A DNA stretch of 64,000 nt from the NCBI GenBank assembly GCA_016169945.1, contig JADLSH010000279.1, forward strand, positions 2,542,001 through 2,606,000. Reading direction: 5' to 3'. Position 1 is the first letter of the stretch; every line of letters begins with the position of its first letter. This stretch comes from Trachythela sp. YZ-2020. Lineage: Eukaryota > Cnidaria > Anthozoa > Malacalcyonacea > Clavulariidae. Below, in pieces: positions 1 through 11,459 of this stretch. Under the pieces are notes generated by a model that searched no databases, was not told the origin of the DNA, and worked only from the letters and a program-made list of their open reading frames with translations. Both the position numbers and the translations under genes were made by a program.

Positions 1-1780
1 ATGTTTTCGCAAACTAGAACAATAATGACTAGGCATGTGAGTTATACACCCCCTACGCTGCATGTCATACTGGATGCAGTGGGTGATTCGATCGAATCAC
101 CCAGGTGATACGATTCGCGATAACCACGCGAGACTATGCTGAAAACCCACTAATTTCCTATTCCATGTTTGAAATGAGCGGGTTTTGCAGGCTAGGGAGT
201 TTCTTCATCGTTTATTCAGGCTTTTAGCATCTCTATTACATAAGAGAACATTCAAACACGAAACTTTACCTTAAAAATTACTGAATCATTAAAATCTCTA
301 AAAATGTACCTAAATTTTACCAGGCCAAGACACTGAACCTATCCTAGTAACATGACACCTTATTGCGAATTTCACGGTTGGATTTCGCATTTGTGTACAC
401 ACACTTACATTAAAGTGAAAGTGCTCGAAGGTGACCACCATTACTAAGGACTTACAGTATAAACCATTTTCAAAAGCCAAAGGCAACGATAAAATATCTT
501 GCACCCCGAATAAGGTGAGCCGAATTTAAAGTATTTATAATGTGAAAATATCTCGAACGTGCGCTGCCAGTGTGGGTAGAGTGTAAGGAATGATAGCGAC
601 TGAACAATTTTATCTTAGCCCTAGCAGTTTTAATAGGACGCAAGGATTTAGGAACCGTACGCAAATTCGTCCCGGCGGTTCCGTTTGTTTACACGGGAAT
701 TCGTACGGTTAACTAACCGTATTATTACGGTTAACTAATCGTATTCGTCCGGTTATATACGTTCAGTGTGAAATCGAAACCCAGGTGAATTGAGCTCGCT
801 TCCGAATTCATTGACATTGTACCAGTATTGTACGGTTGTCACTTGGCATTGTGATTCTGAGGAGTTCTTTAATAGGATGGGACCGGTTGTATGTGCAGCG
901 AAAGTTGCCATTAACAAATGGAAACATTTACATTGTAAATTCGTATAAAATAGTGTGCACATGTCAACAACAGTGGACAGTGTCTTAAAATTTATAGACC
1001 TTTCAAAATTCAAATCTTTCATTTGTGTGATTTGTTGGAGAGATATTATTACCTTTAAATTGTAACATTCATAATATAGAGTTTGACAAACAAGAGTGTT
1101 TATGAAATTGTACTTTGTCCGCATTATTCTATTAATATATAAGCGGAAGCAGGTTTGACACATCTGCAGTTAGCGAATTTTAACGAATAAATGTATGATT
1201 CTTCCAAGTTTCAAAATCATTGACTATTTGACGAGATAGATTTTCCTGTTCGACTTTTATTATGATTGTTAATTCAAGCTTTTATTTCTATTTCTAACTT
1301 TATTTCGGTTTAACATCATTATTAAGTTCGCGTGACAACCACTGACCAGTGAACTCAATTTGGTTACCTGGAACGATAACTGGCGGGTGAAAAGTGAAGC
1401 CAAAATAACAGTGCCTACGCCATCAAACGTGATTGATTTCACAACGGCCAAAGTTCAAAATAAGTTACGAAAATAGAAAAAAAACTTGAAAAGCTGTTAA
1501 AACCTGCACGATAACTTATTTTATCCCATATTTTTATGGCTTTCATAAACTTTTTGCACAAACTAGCTTATACGCCTTATACGACTGACAAAAAACAAAA
1601 TATTTTCGCTGTTTGAACAAAAACACTGAGAAAACTAACTTACTTCAGTCACTCAGTGACAAAGATATGTTTTCCTCCTAGTTTTCCTTCTGTAATCTTT
1701 TTTAGCCAGTTACAAAGTAGAAACTACTTCGATTTGCAAAAAAACTGTTGTTTTTTTTCAAAAAAATAACACAAAAATAG
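1..1780. other. No gene recognised
   Basis: AT-rich DNA with only short chance frames on both strands. Bases 1-46 match 9243-9285 (ATGTTTTCGCAAACTAGAAC...), so a dispersed repeat begins at the window edge. Confidence 0.5.
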
Positions 1781-1784
1781 AGTT

Positions 1785-1890
1785 TACGTACGGACCGCGC
1801 AGTAAATAAGTTGTGGGGGACTGAAACTGACGTACGGACCGCGTGAAATTGACTTTTGAGGGACTGAAACTGACGTACGGACCGCGTAAA
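1785..1890 (+). repeat. Short tandem repeat
   Basis: ACGTACGGACCGCG occurs three times (about 1788, 1833 and 1874). The last two are preceded by GGGACTGAAACTG. It is a small minisatellite with no other feature. Confidence 0.7.
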
Positions 1891-1975
1891 AGGACTGGGA
1901 TTTAGGCTTCACTTTTTTCCGCCTGAATGATTGAATGTTATCGTTCCAGATATTAGAAATTTATGGAGTTCACTG

Positions 1976-2229
1976 CCACTGACCTATACTTAGTATACAC
2001 GCGCAAAAATTATGAGCCTGCTGTAAAACAGGATTGAACAATGTTGTGCTGCCCACATTGTTCATAGTTGTCAACAATATTGAACAACATTGTTGAGCCT
2101 GATTCAGGCTCAACAATGTTGTTCAATATTGTTGACAACTATGAACAATGTGGGCAGCACAACATTGTTCAATCCTGTTTTCATCAACGTTGCAACAAGT
2201 TGATGATTTTTGGCCGTGTAGGTCAGTGG
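1976..2229. repeat. Near-perfect palindromic element (78-bp arms)
   Basis: Arms 2025-2102 and 2104-2181 are exact reverse complements around a single base, 2103. Outside them TACACGCGCAAAAAT (1996) faces ATTTTTGGCCGTGTA (ending 2220). Outermost, CCACTGACC faces GGTCAGTGG (1976 and 2221-2229). The ends resemble the TACACG-type hairpin elements at 18640, 26102 and 28546. Confidence 0.9.
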
Positions 2230-2689
2230 TGACAACACCATAGGCATAGAAGTGTACGGCGCAAAGTTTATTATATTTCTCTTGCTATTGAAGCATTCTC
2301 ATTTTTATTTCATTTACAGTTCTGACTTCTGACACACTTCTAGTAGTGTGAGCGTATCCGATTTTTCAGCATCAATATTACTTGCTGCAATTGTATAGCG
2401 CTTTCTGGAAATTTCTGAAAATGTATGTTCATATTATATAAAGCCGTTAAAACAGGTATTATACACAAATCGTGCGAAAATGGGCACTGAATCCTCAATC
2501 ATAGTAAAGTTACAAATTGACACATGTTTTGCTCGCATCTTATAATTGCTCTTGCTCAGGCTCGCCCCATGATGCGTGGCATCTCCCTAGTAGTATACAG
2601 TGTTATAGGGGAGAAATTGTATAATATTCAAACGGTGAGTTGTCATACCAAAAATCTTTGAGAATATTTAAAACACGAGCAGGAGTGAC

Positions 2690-3140
2690 GTTAACGTTGT
2701 CTAAGCCGAGAAAATTGAAGCTAAAGTTTATGTAAATCAGGAGGATTTTTTATCACATATAAAACCACGATACGGACATACGGTTATAATTTTTCTTTGT
2801 GTTTTCCTCATGAATTATTAATGAGTTTTTTAAGTACTATTTAAAACACGAGCAGGAGTGCTTTATCAGATATAAAACACGAGTGCGCAGCACGAGTGTT
2901 TTATATCTGATAAAGCACGAACTGCGAGTGTTTTAAATGGCTTAAAAAACGACCCATCTTATGAGTTCATTGGCGAAGTAATTTTAAAAATAAACATTGT
3001 CTATAAAGCCGAGAAAATCAAAGCTAAAGTTTATGTAAATTAACATGATTTTTTATCACATATAAAACCACGATACGGACATACGGTTATAATTTTTCTT
3101 TGTGTTTTCCTCATGAATTATTAATGAGTTTTTTAAGGTC
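2690..3140. repeat. Duplicated repeat unit, family also at 58.6-58.9 kb
   Basis: About 140 bp at 2698-2838 (from GTCTAAGCCGAGAAAAT to ATTAATGAGTTTTTTAAG) recurs at 2998-3137. Between them is a palindromic ACACGAG/CTCGTGT stretch with TTTTATATCTGATAAAGCAC. The reverse complement recurs at about 58600-58890. It is a dispersed non-coding element. Confidence 0.75.
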
Positions 3141-3429
3141 GTCTTTTGTCATGTAGAACACCCTATAGCTATGGTGAAAATTTAAATTTCTGAAACAGTA
3201 CTGGATACATTAAATGATAATTCCTATATATTAAATGAAATTTGAACGTGTAGTTTTCATTTTTATCTACGAATAAAATATTTTGCTCAAAATACCAAAA
3301 AATTCGGAAAATCATGAGTCATGATGTGTACTCGAAAGGTGTTTGTGCTTTCGCTCTCTGGCGTAGTAGAGCCTTGCCTTTGCTTTCGCTTAAAACATCG
3401 AAATCCTACTATTGAGTCACTGTATTTGC

Positions 3430-3700
3430 TTGTGTTGCCGATATCTCAGCAAAGGTGGGGTCCAATATTTAGGTGGTATTCTACAAAGTCAATAAGCTGC
3501 CGTGGTTTGTGTCTGAACTACCTGAAAAAGATATGCAGTAAGTCTACATATACAAAATATGATATACAAAAATTCAGCAAGAACTTCGACGTTTCGAGTG
3601 AAGACCCTTCATTTGGCTACTAACTTCCAGACGAAGGGCTTTCGCTCGAAACGTCGAAGTCATTCTTGTTGTATTTTTCAGGTAGTTTAACTGATCCCAA
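3430..3700. repeat. Monomer of the 80-bp satellite plus ACGTTTCGAG palindrome
   Basis: CTGCCGTGGTTTGTGTCTGA and CTACCTGAAAAAGATAT match the 80-bp array at 13.3 kb. The following ACTTCGACGTTTCGAG..GAAG..CTTC..CTCGAAACGTCGAAGT is a hairpin seen again at 34.1, 42.9, 55.4 and 58.5 kb. Confidence 0.75.
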
Positions 3701-4179
3701 AGACCCAAAGCTTACAGTCCAACATTTAGGTAGTATTCTACAATATAAAGCTACTGTTGGAGACTGACAGATCAAGTGACATTTAATTGGGTTAGTATAA
3801 AAATTGTAACGTAATATGGGTGAGGTAATGTACACGTGTATGTTTAAAAATTGCGGGAACCACTGAGTATTTTGATAAAATACAATACAATAGAAACTCC
3901 GAAAATAGTAAATTTGAAAATGGTTTATTCTACGTTTCGACTAGGTTTTAGTCATCTTCAGGAATAAAAAAAATTAAATTTTAAATTTTTTATTTTTTAG
4001 TCATCTTCATTTATTTTTCAAATAATGGCAAAAATTTTCCAACTCTCTCTGAGGTTTAATAAAATTTCTCAAATTACTCACTTTTATATCACACAAATTC
4101 AACAAATATGTTGTGAAGGACACTGGCTGTAAATTTAGATCCATACAGACATTCCCCGCTGTTGATACGCAACCAAAAT

Positions 4180-5600
4180 TTTGCTATCATACTGGATATT
4201 TGTAAAATCAAAGGCATTCTCCCTAGTTCAGCATAGACGGCAAAATTTTAAATGCATTTTCTCGATATCATTTGAGATTTTAAAAATCTTTCTTTTAAAT
4301 TTCTCAAAAGAATCTATTTTACCTAAAAGATACGGTCCCCAAATTTCACAACCGTATAGTAAAATAGGAGCTATCACTGTTGAGAACAGCTTTAGAACTG
4401 CTTTCACTGGGATCTTCTCCACGTTCGAAAAACGTTTAAACGCTATGGTAGGCCCGTAACGCTTTACTATGTAAAGATTTTAGAGCTTGTTTAAAAATTT
4501 CCATTACAATGAATATTGATGCCCAAATAAGGATGTTTCTACTTGTTCCAAAATATTGTTTTCAAATAACCAGGTTGATGTTAAGTATGGACGTCTCTGA
4601 GCAGCTGTTCCAAAAAGTAAGATTTTTTATTTTTTCAGATTAATGTTTAATTTCCACCTCCTCGTGTAAGATTGTAGTTTCGTAAGGCAATTCTGCAGTC
4701 CAGACTTTGACTCAGATAATATAACTAAATCGTCTGCGTAAAGAAGACAGTTTAAATCTATATTACCAAGTTTAACTGGAGCACATGACTTATTGAATAA
4801 ATTAGGTATATCGTTTAGAAAAATGTTAAAGAGAGTTGGACTAAGATTGCATCCTTGTTTTAAGCCTCTTACAGACGAGCAAGTTTTCTATGACAAGTTT
4901 TTATATGACAAGTTTTATTTGCCAATCGCACGTGTGTACGTACAACAAATTTTCTATGACAAGTTTTTGTTTTTTTGACCGCAATGATAGCGAATACAAC
5001 AATAGATTGCTGACCAACCGTACCTAAGTGCTCAAATTACTTTGACAAGTTTTCCTTGTTGACCCATACAGACGAGCAAAATTTTACTTTGGCAATTTTT
5101 TCTATGACAAGTACACTTGTTCAAAAGCTAGCATGCTAGCTTTTGAACAAGTACACTTGTCATAGAAAAAATTGCCAAAGTTGCGTATACAGACGAGCAA
5201 ATAAAACTTGTCATATAAAAACTTGTCATAGAAAACTTGCTCGTCTGTAAGAGGCTTTAACTCCCACGTAAGACTTGAAGGAAGGAGTAATACCTTTTTG
5301 TAGTTTAACAGAAGTATTCACATCATAGTACATACTCGACATGATGCGCAACCATGTGTAATTAGTTTAAAGAATAAACCCTCTCTCCAAACGCTATCGT
5401 AAGCCTTTTTAAAGTCAATGGACAATGAAACAAGCAAAAATGGGCTTACGTTTTGACTTATAAACATCTATCAAGGTCTTTAAAACCAAGAGATGATCTG
5501 CTGTTCTGTCTGAATCCTATTTGGTTCTTATTCATAATTTTATTCTTTTCCAAAAAGTGATTGAGCCGCATGTTTGCTAGTAGGAAGATAAACAAACGTA
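4180..5600 (-). mobile_element. Non-LTR retrotransposon (LINE) reverse-transcriptase fragment
   Basis: The minus strand encodes broken pieces of a reverse transcriptase. LSIDFKKAYDSVWRE is near 5400, CLLYADDLVILSESK near 4720 (YADD catalytic motif), and VIAPILLYGCEIWGPYL, IEKMHLKFCRLC near 4240-4400. The order is correct for a CR1/L2/Jockey-like LINE. Frames are interrupted by stops and by the MITE at 4863-5256. Confidence 0.8.
4863..5256. mobile_element. PIF/Harbinger-like MITE inserted in the LINE
   Basis: Terminal inverted repeats AGCCTCTTACAGACGAGCAA and TTGCTCGTCTGTAAGAGGCT are flanked by TTA on both sides (4860-4862, 5257-5259). Internally it is a long palindrome rich in TGACAAGTTTT. 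A sister copy is at 36066-36459. Confidence 0.8.
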
Positions 5601-6275
5601 CCGCTATAAACTTGCCAGGTACGATTTTGGTTGAAACTCAGTTGCGGGGCAGCAGACGGTGGTCAATTACTTCAGAAAAGTTGACACTTTGAGAAGCAAG
5701 AAAATTATACTACATCGACACAAAAAATAAATTGCGAATTACAATAAAGGTGGCAAGGGAATCGCAACAGCGATAGCCAAATTCTACGAGGCTTTGATGA
5801 GCCCTTTAAGTATTGTGCTTAGTGAAACACAGGTTATAGGCTACCATAAACTCACTAGACCCCGTTCACACTAGAGCGATTTTAGTACCGTTTACACACG
5901 CAGCGACAAATCCGATAGAAAATCATCTCGGTTTTGTCTTTTGAGCTGTATCCGAAAACGAATTTGCAACCATTTCTGGCGGCTGTAAGTACTTTCTTCA
6001 CTTCTTTATACCGACCTTAGCTTTTTTGAGCATTTGTTAAATTTATTAACAGAGAATATTCACTAATATACTAATCCGACAACCGAAATTATAGAAAGTT
6101 ATATGAATGGAGCTGTGTAAACGGTCGTATCCGAAAACCTATCTCCATGCTGTTGTAGTGTAAACTGTTTACATGTCCAAATACTCAAATCCGGTAACTT
6201 TAGCGAATTCGGAATCTTTTGCTCTATTGTAAACAGGGTCTAATACATTTCCTTATTAGATATTCAAGTTTCAAG
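5600..6275. other. Upstream region of PLAC8 gene 1, no element recognised
   Basis: AT-rich sequence. Around 5860-6240 a degenerate inverted repeat (CCGTTTACAC...GTGTAAAC; AGACCCCGTTCACACTAG against TAAACAGGGTCT) suggests another old MITE next to the gene start. No clear promoter motif. Confidence 0.4.
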
Positions 6276-8510
6276 ATGTACAACCCAGGAGCTGACCAAG
6301 AAAAAAATGATATGAGCTCTAACACGCCATATTACCCGCAACCTGACAACCAGGTCACCCCTCCTCAATACCCCACACCTCATCCAGGTGCAGCTTATCC
6401 CCAACAGCCCATGGGGGGTGCGTATCCCCAACCTCCCTTCCAGCAACAACCCACAAGCACCATGCATAACACGAATACAACAGTTGTAATACAACAGCAA
6501 CCTGCAGCAATTGTAGTTCAAGGTCCTAGAGAGTGGAGCTCTGGGATATGTGATTGCTTTGACGACTGTGGAGTGTGTAAGTCAGGGGCAGGGAGAGGCA
6601 AGGGGAGGAGGTATTGTCCAAGGTCCTAAAGGGTGGAGCTCTGGGATATGTGCTTGCTTTGATGACTGTGGAGTGTGTAAGTCATATAGTTCAAGGTCCT
6701 AAAGGGTGGAGCTCTGGGATATGTGCTTGCTTTGATGACTGTGGAGTGTGTAAGTCAGGGGCAGAGAGAGGCAAGGGGGGAGGGGGTATAGTTCAAGGTC
6801 CTAGAGGGTGGAGCTCTGGGATATGTGATTGCTTTGATGACTGTGGAGTGTGTAAGTCAGGGGCAGAGAGAGGCAAGGGGGGAGGGGGTATAGTTCAAGG
6901 TCCTAGAGGGTGGAGCTCTGGGATATGTGATTGCTTTGATGACTGTGGAGTGTGTAAGTCAGGGGCAGAGAGAGGCAAGGGGAGGGGGTATTGTTCAAGG
7001 TCCTAGAGGGTGGAGCTCTGGGTTATGTGCTGTAATTACGTGCTCTATTCAATAACGCCGCAATAAATAACATTGCTGTTCGACAATGGGTGACTGTTAC
7101 ATTCATTTACCTTAATTTTTCTTCCAGGCCTTGTTGGCTTATGTTCATGTCTATGTGGTATACCGATCATTGAATGCCAGGTCAGCGGTGCTGCTGGCGA
7201 GTGTTTCTGTGTCGGTGTCTGCTGTCCAGTTGCCCTGCGAACACAGATACGAGCACGACATAACATTCAGGTATTTCAACAGACCAATAGGCAATAAGCC
7301 AGTTCGGAGTTTCCACTGCACATCCAAATGACGCGTTCTGCGTCGGGGTAAAATTTCAGTTGAATCATAACATATAACCGAGACTGGAAGAATTAAAATA
7401 TGCATATCGAAGTATTCAACTACTGTTCAATCATTAATTTCATCAATTAAATTAAATCGTTCTTTGTTTCTGCAAAAGTTGTTCGAAGAACAATTAGTTT
7501 CCGCACGGTTGAATCGCTTTAAATTAGAGAATTTATTTTTAAGTGCACATTTCTTTATTTTGCTTCACACAGAAGACAACATACGCTAGTACAAAAATAT
7601 TTAATGGACTGGGGCCGGTTGTACGAAGGCCGTTTAGCTTAAACGGTGGATAAGCCAAAATTAAAAAACACTTTCACATATTTGGTGAATGACTGAACTT
7701 AAATCTTATGCCCTTAATATGTAGTTGCAAATATAATTGTTCTATTCAAGTTGAAATATTTTAGCTTGGTTGTTTGACTTGATCTATATTTTCGAGTTAT
7801 CCACCGTTTAAGCTAAACGGGCTTCCTACAACCGGCCCCAGTTCTATTGTGGCTATATGCGCAACACGAATGAATGATTGAACAGTTGAATATTTCGATG
7901 TGCATATCTTAATTCTTCCAGTCTCAGCTACATGTTATGATTCAAGCAATTTTATCCCGATGCAGAACGCGTCATTTGAATGCGCAGTCGACACTCGACA
8001 CTACGAACTGGCTTGCTTTCATAAACTAAAACAATACTAAGCATGTCATAAACTAAGCATGTTATCCAATGTTGTGAGTTGGGTAGCAAAGATGTTACCA
8101 AGCGTTATTTTACTCCATCAAATGGCGGGCAATTTTACCCATCAGGGGGCGGGGGTAGTGTTGGACGTTATGGCTTCCCGCGTCTCTTGCTAACCCATTA
8201 ATCCGCAATGCGCCACAATGCGCTCTATAATTTGTTATTTTACTCTGTCATATGGCATATGCCAATATTTTACTTGTCAATGGTTATTAAAAATGGGTAT
8301 TTTTTCACCAAATTTGAAAGTTCTAAACTGGGTAACAAATTCTCTTTATCAATTTTAATTTCTCTCTCTTTTTTCGCTTTATAGGGAAGCATCTTTAACG
8401 ACTGCTGTGCTTTAGTTTGCTGCCATTACTGTGCTATGTGCCAAATGCAACGAGAAATAAATTTGCACGGAATGCAATCAAGCAACTATGAAACATACAC
8501 TCGGGCGTAA
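6276..8510 (+). CDS. PLAC8 (cornifelin-like) family protein, gene 1 of 3
   Basis: Three coding exons, 6276-6576, 7128-7270 and 8385-8510, join in frame (phase 1, then 0) into 189 residues. Exon 1 gives a Pro/Gln/Tyr-rich N-terminus (about residues 10-80) followed by the PLAC8 opening WSSGICDCFDDCGVC. Exon 2 supplies the Cys-rich middle (GLCSCLCG, CFCVGVCCPVALRTQ). Exon 3 supplies GSIFNDCCALVCCHYCAMCQ and then QREI, the usual PLAC8 ending. Donors are GTAAGT and GTATTT; acceptors are TTCTTCCAG and CGCTTTATAG. PLAC8 proteins are small Cys-rich, membrane-associated proteins whose molecular role is poorly defined. The start is the only ATG in frame upstream of the domain. Exon 1's 3' end is duplicated in tandem inside intron 1, and intron 2 carries a nested MITE pair. 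Expression is untested. Confidence 0.87.
6517..7031 (+). repeat. Tandem array of PLAC8 exon-1 3' ends with splice donors
   Basis: A unit of about 102 bp covers the last 60 nt of PLAC8 gene 1 exon 1, its GTAAGT donor and a G-rich spacer. It recurs with donors at 6577, 6677, 6750, 6852 and 6954. A sixth copy is cut off near 7031. The second copy lacks about 29 bp of spacer. Each unit keeps WSSGIC-CFDDCGVC coding capacity, and 102 bp is 34 codons, so a false 130-codon frame (6614-7006) runs through it. Read-through from exon 1 hits a stop at 6627-6629, so only the first donor gives the simple transcript. Confidence 0.85.
7297..8013. repeat. Long inverted-repeat MITE with a second MITE nested inside (PLAC8 gene 1 intron 2)
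   Basis: The ends AGCCAGTTCG and CGAACTGGCT face each other across about 700 bp, with matching inner arms (for example TTAAAATATGCATATCGAAG against its degenerate reverse complement near 7890). A second element, 7608-7842, sits in the loop and ends in ACTGGGGCCGG and CCGGCCCCAGT. Relatives of the outer element occur at 20235-20517 and about 33291-34016. It has no coding capacity. Confidence 0.7.
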
Positions 8511-9733
8511 ACATTTACACATTTATATACTCTTACATTGGCACCCACAAACATCATATAGTCGTGATCATTTCATAGATAGAGTAATAGACACCTTTGA
8601 ATTTTCTTAGAGTACACACATGAGACAATGATTCGAGATAGAAGGCTGACAATGATTAAGCAAATCCAGAAAGTGTTCATAGACTGTCTATACGATAATA
8701 TATCGATAAGCAGAGATACTTATAATCTTGACTTGAAAAATAGAAATGTATACATTGTGTTTGTGTAACTGATTTTCATATTAAAATACAGAGTACAAAG
8801 GTTAGCTAGTACGTGTGCTTTTCATTTTCATTCTCCGACTGGAGTTTAAATAGCATTATCCATAAGAGACCAAAGGCAAAACAAAAAGATGCATAGTTTT
8901 GCCAGAACAAAAACAAATTCAATAAGATTTCTTTCTGACTTTCTCCGTAAGCTTCTGCATGCTTTGTTTCATCGCCAGTTAAGTCCAGTTCACAGGACAG
9001 GAGTAAGATAAGCTTATAATTAAGCAAGGATACAACAGAAAACGTTACTTCTGGGGCTTGCAAAGACAAACCAGAGTCCAGAAAGAATTTTAATGCTTGT
9101 CACGATTTACTATGTCGATTGCTTAAGTTGCATTCTTCACTGCGGTTCATTGTTTTGGTTCTTGCTTAACTCGCACGAGTGAATCAGAGCTATTCACTCA
9201 TGTAGATCATTCTAATATGCTTAGTTACCTTTGTTTTATTCTATGTTTTCGCAAACTAGAACAATAGTAACTAGGCATGTGAGTTATCCAAAGTTGTGAA
9301 TTGGGTATACAAACAAACGTTAGTCAAATTTGTCTATTCTTGTTGTGCTGCAAGAAGTGCCATGAACGGCCCGAATGGTTGAAAACATAAAGTGAATTGT
9401 ATATACTATACACATAGTTTGAGAAGAGCGACAAGAAAAGAAGTATCAGGCAAGTCACATACATTTTTGTTGTCTTCCTATTTTTAAAATTGTATAGATG
9501 CAACGATGCAAAAATAGATCTTATGCTGTTCGCCTGCATAGTGCATACAAGTATTGATACTCATAGGGTAAGTATATAGAGAAATATATCTCTTCCCGGT
9601 TGTGTCTATACGTAAATTACTCATGTAAGGTTAAGTTGCTCAAATTAACGGCCAATTAAACCTAACAATTTCGTTCATTACCTCTATACCACACGCAACA
9701 GCCGTCGTAACATCGTGCGACCCTCTTACAACA
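8511..9733. other. Spacer between PLAC8 genes 1 and 2
   Basis: No gene or element is recognised apart from 9243-9285, which duplicates the window start. The frames at 8806-9069 and 9324-9539 (minus) have no recognisable domain. Confidence 0.5.
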
Positions 9734-10916
9734 ATGAATAACGATACAACAAACCCTCTGGCACTCAAAGACGGCCATGAATCAATGATGATACCCCGCT
9801 ATATAAACCCCGTGTTAGAAACATCCCAGCCGACCCCCAGCATCGAGATGACGTCGTCATCACGTGACACCAACCACGACGTCAACGGTAATACAATGCC
9901 CAAGATCACAGGAATGGCTAAACTACCATACGCGGCAGTAACACAACAACCTCAATCGACAATGCACCAAGTTGAAGGGGCGAACAATTACAAGTGTGGT
10001 CAAGGGGTCTTAGAGGTATTTGGCGGTAGAGATGAGAGATCTCAACGACACTGGTCTACTGGGCTGTTCTCGTGTTTCGATGACTGGTCGTCTTGTGAGT
10101 AAATCTAAAATATTTTCTGATGACATCGTTATCTTAAAAATCACATATTCCGCCCCCAATAGCATGATGACGAGCATGATGATGATTATGATGAATAATT
10201 ATCATCACGGATTACATCATCATTATCACTACCATCCATCACCATCACAACCACCACCATCATTACAATTTCCATCGACATCAGAACCATCATCATCACC
10301 ACCACCATCACTCCAATACTGATCACCACTATCATAATTATCACTAACAGTCTAACTTCATCACCATCATCATCGCTACCATCATCACCACCACCATCAT
10401 CACCATCATATTAATCACCACTATCATAATCATCACGAAATCACCACCATCATCATCGCTACCATCATTTTTGATTCACAAGCAATCTCATTAACAAATT
10501 ATCTCGATTGTCCATACAGGTTTACTAGGCTTTATATGCCCATGCTGTCTGGCAATGACAATAAGCTGTAGCTTAAATGAATGTTGTTGTACGACAAACT
10601 GCTATCCTGTGGCAACCAGAACAAAAATACGCACCGAATATGACATTGTTGTAAGTATTTTAACCAGTCTACGTTAAACCTTATAACATCATTCAGTAGC
10701 CAAAATTTACCAACTAACACACAACACTCTCCACTCGACGAATAAAATCATCTGCTGTCGCACAGAGTAAAATAACATAATAAATGCTAATGTTCACACA
10801 ATTTTCAGGGTACAATATGCGAGGACGCATACATCATGTGCTGGTGTTATCAATGTGCGCTTTGTCAAATGGCGAGAGAGATCGATGCTTCCAGTCCTGA
10901 AAATTATACAGAATAA
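9734..10916 (+). CDS. PLAC8 (cornifelin-like) family protein, gene 2 of 3
   Basis: Exons 9734-10094, 10520-10650 and 10809-10916 join (phase 1, then 0) into 199 residues. Exon 1 is a long low-similarity N-terminus (about 105 residues, Ser/Thr/Pro/Met-rich) ending in HWSTGLFSCFDDWSSC. Exon 2 gives LLGFICPCCLAMTISC, then CCCTTNCYPVATRTK. Exon 3 gives GTICEDAYIMCWCYQCALCQ and MAREID. The domain is complete, although the CFDD stretch is followed by W rather than the usual Cys-Gly. Donors are GTGAGT and GTAAGT; acceptors are CATACAG and TTTTCAG. The same intron positions and phases as genes 1 and 3 indicate tandem duplication. The stop codon lies inside an AATAAA hexamer (10912-10917). Intron 1 is dominated by a CAT/CAC microsatellite. 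Confidence 0.87.
10155..10470 (+). repeat. CAT/CAC-rich microsatellite in PLAC8 gene 2 intron 1
   Basis: Impure (CAT)n/(CAC)n runs fill most of the intron. They create a spurious His/Pro/Ser-rich open frame (10020-10322) that starts inside exon 1 in another frame. No independent gene is supported. Confidence 0.85.
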
Positions 10917-11130
10917 AGACCGACTGCGATATAAATATATATTCATGATATTCAGCAATTACTTTCATAAACTTACTGTCTATCTTTAGATTATGTTACA
11001 CTGTATTAAAGAATAGAATTGTGCAAGTAAATACTCCATTTTTTGTGTTATTGTTGCATGGAGAGTGGAGTGAAATGTCATTGCATATGCAATTATGCCG
11101 CATAGCAACGTTAGTCGTTAGCCGATAGCA

Positions 11131-11396
11131 ATTGGTCACGTGACCCCATCTCCCTGTCAAAATGAACCCCAGAAATGAAAAGAGCACCTCAATATTAGTA
11201 AAACTGTAGAGTTTCAGCTTATAATAAGCGATAAGAAAGAAATGGCATTCAACATTATCTTAGGATTTGTATGGGAAATGCTCTGGTGCATGGGCAAAGC
11301 TTTGCTAATTTAATATTGAGGTGCGCTTTTCATTTCTGGGGTTCATTTTGACCAAGCTGCTCGTTTTAAGGGAGATGGGATCACGTGACCAAAATT
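11131..11396. repeat. Inverted-repeat MITE downstream of PLAC8 gene 2
   Basis: TTGGTCACGTGACCCCATCT faces AGATGGGATCACGTGACCAA. The inner arms also pair (TGAACCCCAGAAATGAAAAG with CTTTTCATTTCTGGGGTTCA). Non-coding. Confidence 0.8.
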
Positions 11397-11459
11397 GCAA
11401 AAGGCCTATATTATGTCGATTCAAATACTCCTTTCGAGGCAACAGATGTCAAATTTCAA

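Noticed and set aside
10020..10322. 100-codon His/Pro-rich frame
   Set aside because: Produced by the CAT/CAC microsatellite in PLAC8 gene 2 intron 1, out of frame with exon 1.
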